NCBI GenBank assembly: GCA_039029315.1
Contig: JBCCGK010000020.1
Coordinates: 1-64,000 of the forward strand
Reading direction: 5' to 3'
Origin: JBCCCJ01 sp039029315
GTDB lineage: Bacteria; Bacteroidota; Bacteroidia; J057
Length of the DNA stretch: 64,000 nt
This document shows positions 17,232 through 26,330 of the stretch, piece after piece (the stretch's first letter is position 1; every line of letters begins with the position of its first letter). A program made the translations under genes and the position numbers. The notes under the pieces are model-generated. The model was not told the origin of the DNA, did no database searches, and saw only the letters and a list, made by a program, of their open reading frames with translations.

Positions 17232-19010
17232 TTATTTGACTTTCAACAAGCTCTCCGGCACTTCAATCCACTTCGCCCGCAGATACTCCCCCAAGGTCTT
17301 CGCCTGCGCATCCATCTTGGTAGAAGCCGCCACACCTTCCTGCAAAAAGCCCATCAAATAAAAATTCAGCCCCAGGAGGGTATGAAAGTCATAACGCTGG
17401 ATCTCAAAAGACGCAATATCCGGCAGGAGTTCCTTCAATTTGTCGACGGTCAGGAAGGCATGCAAGAAGGTATAGGCTTCAGGTGTCTTCGCCCAAACAC
17501 CGAGATTGGCATTGCCGCCTTTGTCGCCGGAGCGAGCAGCGAACAAGCGCCCCAGATAAGTGCCGACCATCTTGTCTTCTTCAAATGACACATAATCAAA
17601 GGGCCATAAAGCGGGCATGCTGATCATAGAGGAAGTTTCTCCTATGACCTCTTCGACTTCTGTCATGGTTCCGTCCAGATATACCTGCTGTCGAAGATGC
17701 TGTTTGTCGATCAGGGCCGGAAAATGCACAATTCTTGGCCGAGCAGGTCCGGGTGGCTGTCCAAAGCAGAAACCCGGAATGCTGCAGAGGGCGAGCTCTA
17801 CCAATTTGCTGGTGAAAAACTTTCCAGCTTTCTTGGGGTTCTGATCCACCACTGAGACCCGCATGAGTGCAAAACCTTCTTCATTGAGAGAGGGATTGTC
17901 TTTTTGTGTTTGGAATAGTTGAATGTCCAGTTGTTCGAAGGCATCCTCTCCACCAATTCCAGCGAGAAATTGCTGTTTGAAAATCTCTGCTTTTCGTTCG
18001 ATGTCCAAACCTGCTATATGAAAGCTCATCGTATTCTGGAAGCCTCCCATGCAATTGACAGTTACCTTGGCAGTTGAGGTAGCCGGACTGCCTTTCACGC
18101 CGGACACCTTCACCCGATCTTTTGCTTCCTGCTCCAATTGAATGGTGTCAAAGTGTGCCACCACATCTGGCGTGATATATGCTGGGGCATTCACTTCATA
18201 GAGTAGCTGGGCAGTTACGGTCCCCACACTGATCAACCCGCCTGTGCCTGGATGCTTGGTGATGACAGCGCTCCCATCATCATGTATCTCAGCGATGGGA
18301 AACCCCACATTCTGATAGCTGGGCACTTCTTCGAAAAAGGAATAATTGCCGCCCACTGCCTGCCCGCTACATTCGATGATATGGCCAGCCGTTGCAGCGC
18401 CAGCCAGGGCATTCCAATTGTCCTGCTTCCAGCCAAAATGATAGGCTGCCGGACCCATCACGACTGAAGTATCGGCGATTCTTCCGGTTACAACAATGTT
18501 TGCCCCTCGATTCAGGGCCTCAACCACTCCCCAGCAACCAAGATAGGCATTGGCTGATACAGGTATCATCTTGCTATCGGCCAGGTTGATACCTGTGTCC
18601 AGATGCTGAAGTTGAATGCCCTGTTTGCGAAAGTCGGTCAAGCGAGATATCAAGTCATCTCCTTGGATATAAGCAATCTTAGGGTGAAGCTGCAGCGTTT
18701 CTGCCACCCCTTCCAAGGCCTTTGCCAAACCGGAAGGATTGAGGCCGCCCGCATTCACGACCACCTTGATTCCCTTATCCAAACATGGGCCCATGACAGC
18801 TTCCATCTGCTTCAGAAAGGTAGTGGCATAGCCCAGTTCCGGCTTTTTGGATTTGGATTTGAACAGAATCGCCATTGTCAGTTCTGCCAGATAGTCTCCG
18901 GTCAAGAAATCTACCGGGCCTCCTTCCACCATCTCTTTGGCTGCGCTGATCCGGTCGCCATAAAAACCGCTGATATTGGCAATGATGAGTTTTTCTTTGG
19001 GTGTTGGCAT
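17232..19010 (-). CDS. AtuA-like protein (DUF1446 plus ferredoxin-fold C-terminus)
   Basis: Residues about 7-455 match the acyclic terpene utilisation AtuA family (DUF1446), with FYGDRISAAKEMVEGG, GDYLAELTMA and VVNAGGLNPSGLA near the N-terminus. Residues about 475-585 form the AtuA-like ferredoxin-fold domain with ARSGDKGGNANLGVW. In Pseudomonas, atuA lies in a terpene degradation cluster, but its biochemical role is not established. Here no geranyl-CoA carboxylase genes accompany it, so terpene use cannot be claimed. It lies 79 bp upstream of the GH32 gene on the same strand. Confidence 0.82.
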   Translation of the reverse strand: MPTPKEKLIIANISGFYGDRISAAKEMVEGGPVDFLTGDYLAELTMAILFKSKSKKPELGYATTFLKQMEAVMGPCLDKGIKVVVNAGGLNPSGLAKALEGVAETLQLHPKIAYIQGDDLISRLTDFRKQGIQLQHLDTGINLADSKMIPVSANAYLGCWGVVEALNRGANIVVTGRIADTSVVMGPAAYHFGWKQDNWNALAGAATAGHIIECSGQAVGGNYSFFEEVPSYQNVGFPIAEIHDDGSAVITKHPGTGGLISVGTVTAQLLYEVNAPAYITPDVVAHFDTIQLEQEAKDRVKVSGVKGSPATSTAKVTVNCMGGFQNTMSFHIAGLDIERKAEIFKQQFLAGIGGEDAFEQLDIQLFQTQKDNPSLNEEGFALMRVSVVDQNPKKAGKFFTSKLVELALCSIPGFCFGQPPGPARPRIVHFPALIDKQHLRQQVYLDGTMTEVEEVIGETSSMISMPALWPFDYVSFEEDKMVGTYLGRLFAARSGDKGGNANLGVWAKTPEAYTFLHAFLTVDKLKELLPDIASFEIQRYDFHTLLGLNFYLMGFLQEGVAASTKMDAQAKTLGEYLRAKWIEVPESLLKVK

Positions 19011-19123
19011 AAGCCGCTTTCTTTTTTATTTCTATGAGGCCACTTTTGCTTGAGCAAAAAGAATGATCCTCAAACTTATAGACATTTTGTCTGCTTTTTT
19101 GACGAAAAAAATTATGCTTGGAA

Positions 19124-20686
19124 TCATATCCCTTCCAGGTCCACGCCATGTCCTTCTGATTGTTCCAGGATTCGGATCAATTTTTTTGTCATATCTGCCA
19201 TGATGACATCAGCTGCACTTGTTTGATATAGATCCTGATTTTCTTCCGGATCTGCTTCGAGGTTAAACAGCTGGTAGGGTTTTCCCCACAATTCTCCTCG
19301 TGGCTGCTGGCGACCGCCTGATCCATTGCCAAAGATCATTTTCCAGTTATCTTTACGCAGGGAAAACATTCCAGCCACAGAATGATGAACAACAGGAGGA
19401 CGGTTCATGCTTCCGCCAGTCAACACAGGCAAAAAACTATAACTATCTTCCGACTGCCCTGCATCATATTCCATCCCTACAAGTTCACAGACACTAGACA
19501 AAACATCTGTTAGGCAGATGGTTTGATCTTGCGTACTCCCTGCTTCTATCATTCCCGGATAGCGAACAATGAACGGGACTCTGTGACCAGCTTCCCAAAT
19601 ATCGGCTTTGGTTCCCCGCCAATCCTTGTTGGCTTTGTGGTTCTTGGCAACATATCCTTGCTTTGAATTATCTGTAACATGATCCACTTCTTGATCTTCA
19701 TATCGATACATATAGGAACCATTGTCACTGGTATAAATCACGAGCGTATTCTCACTGAGGCCACGTTCTTTGAGCGTTGACATGATTTTTCCCACTGAAG
19801 CATCGACTTCCATCACCAGATCTGCATAGGGGCCCAGACCAGATTTTCCGGCAAAGTCAGCATGTGGCAAAGCTGGTTTGTGTGGTCCTGTCAAAGGCAT
19901 ATACAGAAAGAAAGGCTGCTCTGTCCTGGACTGCTCCTCAATGAATCCCATCGCTTTTTCGGTCAAGTGATACAGGGTTTTGTCAAATTCGAAGCCTGCA
20001 CCGGTTTCGCCTCTACGAATGAAATAGGGAAATGTACTTCCGGGATAGATGCTGTCAGGAATTCCTACCACCTGATTGTTTTCCAGGTATACATAAGGGG
20101 GAATATCAAGAGAGGCAGGAATGACATAGGAATAGTCAAAGCCGTTCTGGACAGGACCTGCTGTGACAGCTTGTGAATAATCGATGGCGTCTGGCTCAGG
20201 GACAAATCCGAGTTGATCGCCTTTTTCCGGGAATCCATTCTCATCCCAGGCCCAATCAAGCCCCAAATGCCATTTGCCTACCACTGCTGTTTCATATCCT
20301 TGAGATTGCAAAAGAGAAGCAATCGTTTGGCGATCCTTCTCGATCAAATGGGGAGAATAGCCAGACAATACAAATTTTTTCAGCCGACTCCTCCAGGAAT
20401 ATCGCCCTGTCAACAGGCCATAGCGAGTCGGGGTACAAACCGATGAAGGAGTGTGTGCATCCCTGAACATCATTCCTTCCTGGCAAAGCTGATTGAGATG
20501 TGGAGTTGGAATGGTAGAGGCTGGGTTGTATTGTTGAATGTCTCCATAGCCCATATCATCTGCAAGGATCAGAACGATATTAGGAACAGAAGGAGAGGAA
20601 GATGAATCGGTGCTGTCAGCCGGCTGGCATCCAATCAGACCACTGAGGAATAACAGCAAAATCGAGGCATACAATAACTGGTTCAT
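19124..20686 (-). CDS. Arylsulfatase-like sulfatase lipoprotein
   Basis: Second formylglycine-dependent sulfatase. Signal peptide with lipobox LIGC (C20); core start PNIVLILADDMGYGD with metal Asp residues D43/D44; active-site motif CTPTR at 84-88; GKWHLGLDW and a metal-binding YTSDNG further on. At 520 residues it is full length. It differs strongly in sequence from the sulfatase at 14002-15423, so the two probably act on different linkages. It is on the same strand as the AtuA-like and GH32 genes. Confidence 0.9.
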   Translation of the reverse strand: MNQLLYASILLLFLSGLIGCQPADSTDSSSSPSVPNIVLILADDMGYGDIQQYNPASTIPTPHLNQLCQEGMMFRDAHTPSSVCTPTRYGLLTGRYSWRSRLKKFVLSGYSPHLIEKDRQTIASLLQSQGYETAVVGKWHLGLDWAWDENGFPEKGDQLGFVPEPDAIDYSQAVTAGPVQNGFDYSYVIPASLDIPPYVYLENNQVVGIPDSIYPGSTFPYFIRRGETGAGFEFDKTLYHLTEKAMGFIEEQSRTEQPFFLYMPLTGPHKPALPHADFAGKSGLGPYADLVMEVDASVGKIMSTLKERGLSENTLVIYTSDNGSYMYRYEDQEVDHVTDNSKQGYVAKNHKANKDWRGTKADIWEAGHRVPFIVRYPGMIEAGSTQDQTICLTDVLSSVCELVGMEYDAGQSEDSYSFLPVLTGGSMNRPPVVHHSVAGMFSLRKDNWKMIFGNGSGGRQQPRGELWGKPYQLFNLEADPEENQDLYQTSAADVIMADMTKKLIRILEQSEGHGVDLEGI

Positions 20687-20776
20687 AAGTATAGGATATA
20701 CGGATTGTTGGAATTCTCCATGAAGGTAACCATTCTGACGAAAAGTGCATATTCTTCCCTTGCTCTCATAAACAAC

Positions 20777-20805
20777 ATCAGGGAACTTGATTCAAGTTCC
20801 CTGAT
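20777..20805. terminator. Perfect 13-bp hairpin downstream of the repeat-protein gene
   Basis: ATCAGGGAACTTG pairs perfectly with CAAGTTCCCTGAT around a 3-nt loop. It lies 43 bp past the stop of the minus-strand gene at 20848-22746. No clear U-run follows on the minus strand, so the terminator role is tentative. Confidence 0.45.
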
Positions 20806-20847
20806 TCCATACTTGTCATTGCCTCAGTTAAAAAACAGAGTTTTTGA

Positions 20848-22746
20848 TTAATGCAGCATGAGTCTTTGGGTCAACTGCCCTTTTCTGGTAATGAGAGTAA
20901 GCATGTATATTCCAGACGCCTCTCCTTTCAAGGATATCAATCGCTGTTGGGAGCCGGTTCCTACGTGCATCCCTTGTCGCGACACCAGCTGTCCGACGGA
21001 ATTCACAATAGAAATATGAATTTCCTGCGGTTCCAAAGACTCCCAACTGAGGGTAAAGATTCCAGAACTTGGATTAGGGTAAATCCTCAGTGATTGGATG
21101 GTGGTCAGTTCTTCCAGAGCTGTAGCGGTGAACAAAAACGGATCAGCCTTGTCTGATTGGCAGCCATTGGTGCTGATGATCGAGACCTGATATTCACCTG
21201 ATTCTGTCGCATGAATGGTTCTGCCCACATCTGGTAGTTGCATAAAATCCCGATACCAGCGATAGCTTGGGCCAACTAGATCGGATCGAAGACTGTCAGG
21301 CGCAACTTGCTCCACCATGGGTTGAGGAGGTTGTGGCTCTTCCTGAATCATCACAGGATTGAGGCTTTTGCTACAACCATCTGCATTGGTTACGGTTACC
21401 GAATAGCTCCCGCCAGCATTGATGTTGATTGTCGCTGTTGTATCCCCCGTACTCCACAGATAGCTGAGATAGGGCTGGCTCACAGCAATAGTCATCGAGC
21501 TGAACTCGCATAAGACTTCAGCATCCGGGATGATCACCCCATTGATGGCAGCACCTACATTTACAGTAGTGGGAAAGGAATTTCCAGAACATCCTGATGT
21601 ATCAATCGCATGTACGGTGTAGTTGCCAGACTGCGTTACCCAAATGGAAGAGGTTGTATCTCCAGTAGACCAGAGATAGGAAGCATAAGCTGAGTTGGTG
21701 GATAACTGCACAGAGTCTCCTTCACAAAAACTCAATGGCCCATTCACTGATACAGAAGGTGTGATGCCACAACCAGATTGAATCTCAAAGGTGTCGACCA
21801 AGATAAAACTCCATGTCCCTTGTTCATCCTTTACTCGTACGGATACAGGATGTGTCCCAATGCCTAGGCCTGTGGTGGGGAATTGAAACCAGTCATCAAG
21901 CGTATCGGTTGCAGGGAAGGCTATATAATTTCCATTTCCAACTCCAGGATCAGCGCCATAAAAATACTCCAAGCCGACAAGGGGGGGCGCCTCTCCACGT
22001 TTGACTGAATCTCCAATATAGAAGATGCCAGTATGATACAACCCCCAATGTCGATCTTCATCCTTCTTTCGAACATGAAGTGCATGGAAGCCGGGAGCCA
22101 GGCCAGCAGTGCTCACACTTGTAATATCATTACAGGAATCTGTGGGAGGGATGGAATACACCAAACCAGATCCGGCTCCGGGATCAGTATCAAAGAAGAA
22201 TTCACTGTTGGTCAGCTTGGGAGCTTCATTCCGCTCGCTGCTATCAGACACCCATAATATGCGATTGTGATACAAACTCCACACCCCATCTTCATTTCTT
22301 GCGCGCATACAGAATTGATGAGGTCCCGGTGTGAGCCCACTTACCTCCAGAGATTGGATGAGCTCAAGCGTATCCACCTCCAGGAGAGAAATGGAAGTCC
22401 CATTCCCTGCACCAGGATCTGTATCAATAAAGTATTCCAGCTCAGTGATCCCAGTAGAAGAACTCTGCAAGGTCGGTTCACTGATCCATACGGTGCCCCT
22501 GTGATAGAGGCTCCAGGTTCCATTCACATCTACAGCCCGAATGTACAGGATATGAAATCCTGGGCTGAGGGTATTGGTGGGGATGTTGAAAGAAACATCA
22601 ACGGTATCTCCATTGCTGATCGAAAGACTGGTTCCATTTCCTGCACCAGGATCGGTATCAAAAAAATACTCCATTCCTGAAAGCGTTTGGCCAGACAAAG
22701 CGATGCAGATCACCATCAGCATCCCCAATAAGGTCCATTGTTTCAT
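20848..22746 (-). CDS. T9SS-exported protein with four DTDPGAGNG repeats and Ig-like domains
   Basis: Signal peptide after ATG 22746 (MKQWTLLGMLMVICIALSGQ). Four repeats of about 80 residues follow, each opening E-[YF]-F-[FIY]-[DG]-[TA]-DPG-x-GNG or close to it and ending in W-[SG]-[LF] near a second conserved aromatic block. Two Ig/PKD-like modules with YLWSTGDTT come next, and the C-terminus is a T9SS type-A sorting domain (LRIYPNPSSGIF onward). The Asp/Gly-rich repeat heads could bind calcium, which is inference. It is probably a secreted or surface-anchored adhesin-type protein, cotranscribed with the two beta-helix genes upstream (33 bp gap). Confidence 0.8.
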   Translation of the reverse strand: MKQWTLLGMLMVICIALSGQTLSGMEYFFDTDPGAGNGTSLSISNGDTVDVSFNIPTNTLSPGFHILYIRAVDVNGTWSLYHRGTVWISEPTLQSSSTGITELEYFIDTDPGAGNGTSISLLEVDTLELIQSLEVSGLTPGPHQFCMRARNEDGVWSLYHNRILWVSDSSERNEAPKLTNSEFFFDTDPGAGSGLVYSIPPTDSCNDITSVSTAGLAPGFHALHVRKKDEDRHWGLYHTGIFYIGDSVKRGEAPPLVGLEYFYGADPGVGNGNYIAFPATDTLDDWFQFPTTGLGIGTHPVSVRVKDEQGTWSFILVDTFEIQSGCGITPSVSVNGPLSFCEGDSVQLSTNSAYASYLWSTGDTTSSIWVTQSGNYTVHAIDTSGCSGNSFPTTVNVGAAINGVIIPDAEVLCEFSSMTIAVSQPYLSYLWSTGDTTATININAGGSYSVTVTNADGCSKSLNPVMIQEEPQPPQPMVEQVAPDSLRSDLVGPSYRWYRDFMQLPDVGRTIHATESGEYQVSIISTNGCQSDKADPFLFTATALEELTTIQSLRIYPNPSSGIFTLSWESLEPQEIHISIVNSVGQLVSRQGMHVGTGSQQRLISLKGEASGIYMLTLITRKGQLTQRLMLH

Positions 22747-22779
22747 AAGATGAATCATTTGAGTGGATGATAGGAGGCC

Positions 22780-23811
22780 TTAGTTCTGCTTTCTTGCCTT
22801 CACCTGCACAGTCAAACTATCTCCCTGAAAAATGGTCGCATTCAGCAGGTTCAATTCCATGATCTGAGGAACTCTTGGATTCGCACTCGTCAGAAATGGA
22901 GCGGCCCCTCCAATCGGGAATGGTTGGGTATTGCCATAAATACCGATATCTGTTCCATCCGTCCCAGCATTGAGACCTGGAGAATTGGAGGCAAGACGGT
23001 AATCATTGGCATAATCGAACCCCATACCTGTTACATTGTTAAACAATGGATTGGACCCCACCATATTTGCAGATCCAGTGTTGGTGCCATAGGGAAGGGT
23101 ATTATTGGAGGTCGCGTAGGTGATATTATTGTTAAAGGTGGATGAAGTACAACCCGTTGGTCCGCCACCCTGATAAAAAATATTGTTGGTGATCATGGCA
23201 GCAGAGACATTGCTAAAGTATGGGGTAGTAAAGTTTTTTGTGAATACGTTATTGGTGATCAACACTGTTCCTTCATCGGAGTTGAGGATCTGATGCCTGA
23301 TGATATTGTTGCGAATCACCACAGCGCCATTGTCCCCAACATTGATGGCATTGACGATGTTATTCTGGATCAACCATCCTGAACAGGCATTGGGTCGCAT
23401 AGTGAGTAGGCTGCTGATGTTACATCGCTCAATGGTGATATTGTCATAATCACTATTGACCCACCAACTCAAGGTAGCAATGTTGCACCCCATAATCACA
23501 CTGCCTGAGGCATTGTTGGGCAGACTTTCAGAGAGGTACAAAGTGGTAATGGTGGTTGAAAAATTGAACTGATTAGGAGAGTTATAGCCTGCTCCAATGA
23601 GGGTGAGACGTTTTTCTAAACGCGCCTGCAGGTAAGGAGCCTGGGATCCTATGATATGAATGGTATCACCGGGGCTGGCTGCATTGAAGGCTGTCTGGAG
23701 ATCTGTATATTGGCCAGCACTGTTTGTGTTGTTATCCACAGTCAGAATGGCTGCCTGTAAAGAGAAGATCGAGAAGGCGCATACAATCAAAAAAGAAAGA
23801 AAAGATTTCAT
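22780..23811 (-). CDS. Secreted right-handed beta-helix protein (pectate-lyase-like fold), copy 1
   Basis: Signal peptide MKSFLSFLIVCAFSIFSLQA is followed by LTVDNNTNSAGQYTDLQTAF, the start typical of parallel beta-helix proteins, and Asn-rich coils such as WLIQNNIV, VIRNNII and LITNNVF at about 20-residue spacing. No lyase catalytic residues could be assigned. The sequence ends VQVKARKQN with no T9SS domain. It shares length, order and both ends with the next gene, its tandem paralog. Release to the surface by the general pathway is likely; ligand unknown. Confidence 0.75.
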   Translation of the reverse strand: MKSFLSFLIVCAFSIFSLQAAILTVDNNTNSAGQYTDLQTAFNAASPGDTIHIIGSQAPYLQARLEKRLTLIGAGYNSPNQFNFSTTITTLYLSESLPNNASGSVIMGCNIATLSWWVNSDYDNITIERCNISSLLTMRPNACSGWLIQNNIVNAINVGDNGAVVIRNNIIRHQILNSDEGTVLITNNVFTKNFTTPYFSNVSAAMITNNIFYQGGGPTGCTSSTFNNNITYATSNNTLPYGTNTGSANMVGSNPLFNNVTGMGFDYANDYRLASNSPGLNAGTDGTDIGIYGNTQPFPIGGAAPFLTSANPRVPQIMELNLLNATIFQGDSLTVQVKARKQN

Positions 23812-24060
23812 TGTGATAAGGAGGTTAAGTGAAAATTCGACATGACTCTTCCATCTCCAACTGATCGAAGGAGAGAGAGATGTGTAGGGAAATGATATAT
23901 TAGATCAGCTAATTCTGCTTTCTGCCAAGGTCAATGCCTGGAGATTCGTAGGAAAGTGGAAATGGTGTTCTGTATCAAGAGTCGAAAAGTGTAAATAGAA
24001 TATCACCAGATTTTTATAAAAATATTTTTCTCTCTCTTGGTAGGAGAAATTCACAAGGCA
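23812..24060 (-). promoter_or_regulatory. Duplicated upstream region of beta-helix gene copy 1
   Basis: This gap has no gene. Around 23965-24035 it resembles the region upstream of the second copy (about 25170-25250): both contain TCAAGAGTCG and then ATATCACCAG followed by T- and A-rich runs. Conservation ahead of both paralogs suggests a shared promoter or leader carried along in the duplication. No specific -7 box was assigned. Confidence 0.4.
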
Positions 24061-25089
24061 TTAGTTCTGTTTTCTTGCCTTCACCTGGACCTTAAGACTA
24101 TCTCCCTGGAAGACAGTCATCCCATTGAGCAGGATCAATTGTTCTATTTGAGGAATTCTTGCCGGAGGACTGGTGAGGTATGGAACAGGACCCCCAATCG
24201 GAAAGGACCACCCCCCATAGATCCCAATATCTGTACCGTCTGTCCCTGCATCTGAAGCAGGGGATGATCCCAATAGTCTGTAATCATCTTCAAACTGGAA
24301 TCCTGGAGCATTGGGTGCAGAAAACTGAGGATCCATCCCTATCAGGTTGTTGGTTCCCATATTGTCTCCATATGGCAAGGTGTCATTGGCTGTCACGAAG
24401 GTCAAATTGTTATTGAAGGAAGAGAGGGAACAACCAATGGGGCCTCCTCCTCCATAAAAAATGTTATTGTTGATCATTGCATGCGAGACGTTTCCAAAAA
24501 AATTACCGGTCACAGCTGTTCGGATGAATAAATTATTGGCAATCACAACAGAAGGGGCACTAGAAGCCCAAACAGCCCCGGTAATGATATTGTTGCGGAT
24601 AATCATATTGGGATTGAAGCCCACGAAGATTTGGCCAATGATATTGTTCTGAATGATCCAATTGCCACCATTGTTGGAGGGAAGATTCACACTATTGGTC
24701 TTGCACCGTTCAATGGTAATGTCGATATATGTTCCATTCCCAGTCCAACCAATGCTCGTTAAGGAACAAGCCATTACAACTGAACCAGAGGCGTTATTGG
24801 GCAGATTTTGGGTAATATTGATACTTGTCAGCAGTGTCGACAGGCCGAGTTGGTTAGGTGAATGATATCCAGCGCCGATGATGGTTAATTTTTTGGTCAG
24901 GTTGACAGTAGAATGCGCAATAGGAGACCCTACAATATGAAGGGTGTCTCCCGGTGTAGCAGCATCAATGGCGGTTTGCAAGTCTGAATATTGTCCTGCA
25001 CTTGGGAGATTGTTATCCACCGTGATGATCAATGCAAAGGACTGACTCCACAGAAAGGAGAAAATCCATAAGAGGAAAGTTGATTTCAT
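24061..25089 (-). CDS. Secreted right-handed beta-helix protein (pectate-lyase-like fold), copy 2
   Basis: Tandem paralog of the gene at 22780-23811: signal peptide, LIITVDNNLPSAGQYSDLQTAI, beta-helix coils with WIIQNNII, IIRNNII and VIANNLF, a conserved THPY-like end region with DGTDIGIYGG, and the identical terminus VQVKARKQN. The two proteins are clearly homologous over their full length but differ at many positions, so the duplication is not recent. No catalytic site is recognisable; a structural or binding role is as likely as an enzyme. Confidence 0.75.
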   Translation of the reverse strand: MKSTFLLWIFSFLWSQSFALIITVDNNLPSAGQYSDLQTAIDAATPGDTLHIVGSPIAHSTVNLTKKLTIIGAGYHSPNQLGLSTLLTSINITQNLPNNASGSVVMACSLTSIGWTGNGTYIDITIERCKTNSVNLPSNNGGNWIIQNNIIGQIFVGFNPNMIIRNNIITGAVWASSAPSVVIANNLFIRTAVTGNFFGNVSHAMINNNIFYGGGGPIGCSLSSFNNNLTFVTANDTLPYGDNMGTNNLIGMDPQFSAPNAPGFQFEDDYRLLGSSPASDAGTDGTDIGIYGGWSFPIGGPVPYLTSPPARIPQIEQLILLNGMTVFQGDSLKVQVKARKQN

Positions 25090-25263
25090 GCTAAAGAAAA
25101 ATTTGATGTTTGTAGATCAAGGATGCCTTATCAGGAAGAACAAATCTGCCTCAAAAGCATTGTATGAAAGAGAAAAATGAGAGTCTGTTTCAAGAGTCGG
25201 ACAGGAAAGGGAGGATATCACCAGTTTTTCTAAAAAAAATATCCACTTACCCAGTGGAAGAGA

Positions 25264-25303
25264 AAAACATAAAAAAGGGCCATCCAATTCTTTGGATAGC
25301 CCT
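25264..25303 (-). terminator. Intrinsic terminator of accD
   Basis: Read on the minus strand, a stem AGGGCTATCC / GGATGGCCCT (one G-U or mismatch) with an 8-nt loop is followed directly by a run of seven T residues. It lies 27 bp past the accD stop, in the correct orientation. Confidence 0.8.
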
Positions 25304-25330
25304 GAGGATTTTTTTTATTCCTTGAATGAC

Positions 25331-26215
25331 CTAATCGCTCTTCCGACCTTCTTTCACCATCGCAGGCTCTTTATGCGAAAGCATCTGAAAGACCACATGG
25401 AGTCGATCCTTGAGTTCTTTTCGATCTACGATGAAATCCAGAAATCCATGTTCCTTCACAAATTCTGATCGCTGAAATCCTTCAGGCAGGTCGCGGCCAA
25501 TAGTTTCCTTGATTACGCGTGGTCCAGCAAAGCCAATCAGGGCATCCGGTTCAGCAATATTCATATCTCCCAACATGGCAAAACTCGCAGTTACCCCTCC
25601 AGTTGTAGGATCAGTCAAGAGCGAAATATAGGGGATGCGCGCCTTGCTCAGCAAGGCAAGTTTCGCGCTGATTTTGGCCATCTGCATTAGACTCAATGCG
25701 CCTTCCATCATCCTGGCACCGCCGCTTTTTGAAATAATCATCAGTGGCCAGCGCATTTCCAGACATACATCAATGGCACGACAGATTTTTTCCCCAACTA
25801 CACTTCCCATACTTCCTCCAATGAAGCGAAAGTCCATGCTACAGATCATCACTTCTTCTCCATGGATTGGACCACTTGCAGTCCGAATCGCATCAAACAA
25901 ACCCGTCTTTTCATATCCTGCGACCAGTCGATCAGGATATTTTTTGGTATCTATGAATTCCAGCGGATCCGCAGAAAATAGTTCTGCATTGATTTCTTCA
26001 AATTTTCCATCATCAAACAGCAGCTCGAAATACTCCTTGCTCCCAATCCGCAAATGATGATTGCAATTGGGACAGACATACGCATTTCTCTTCAAAGCCT
26101 TGGTTTGCAGGGCCTTCTTACATGAAGGGCATTTGGCCCACAATCCGTCCGGGGTATTGTTCTTATCCTCGGTCTTGGTGCGAATGTTATCTTTTACTCG
26201 TTTGAACCAACTCAT
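25331..26215 (-). CDS. accD: Acetyl-CoA carboxylase carboxyltransferase subunit beta
   Basis: Beta half of the carboxyltransferase that moves CO2 from biotin carboxyl carrier protein to acetyl-CoA, making malonyl-CoA for fatty acid synthesis. The N-terminal zinc ribbon has C29, C32, C48 and C51 (CPSC and CPNC). The crotonase-type core includes SGGARMMEGALSLMQMAKIS and DPTTGGVTASFAMLGD. The length of 294 residues is normal. It is a monocistronic unit with its own candidate promoter and terminator; accA is not in the window. Confidence 0.97.
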   Translation of the reverse strand: MSWFKRVKDNIRTKTEDKNNTPDGLWAKCPSCKKALQTKALKRNAYVCPNCNHHLRIGSKEYFELLFDDGKFEEINAELFSADPLEFIDTKKYPDRLVAGYEKTGLFDAIRTASGPIHGEEVMICSMDFRFIGGSMGSVVGEKICRAIDVCLEMRWPLMIISKSGGARMMEGALSLMQMAKISAKLALLSKARIPYISLLTDPTTGGVTASFAMLGDMNIAEPDALIGFAGPRVIKETIGRDLPEGFQRSEFVKEHGFLDFIVDRKELKDRLHVVFQMLSHKEPAMVKEGRKSD

Positions 26216-26234
26216 ATCTTAGTATTTGCTTACT

Positions 26235-26242
26235 CAAATATA
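26235..26242 (-). promoter_or_regulatory. Candidate -7 box of accD (TATATTTG)
   Basis: On the minus strand TATATTTG matches the TAnnTTTG -7 consensus exactly and lies 19 bp before the accD ATG. The -33 element is not obvious. Confidence 0.45.
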
Positions 26243-26330
26243 GGCATTCCCCTTGCGAAATGGAAAAAGGAAAAATGAGAATGCGAATTAGAAGAGAATT
26301 TTTGAACTTTCCCGTCTTAATCTGGTTTTT

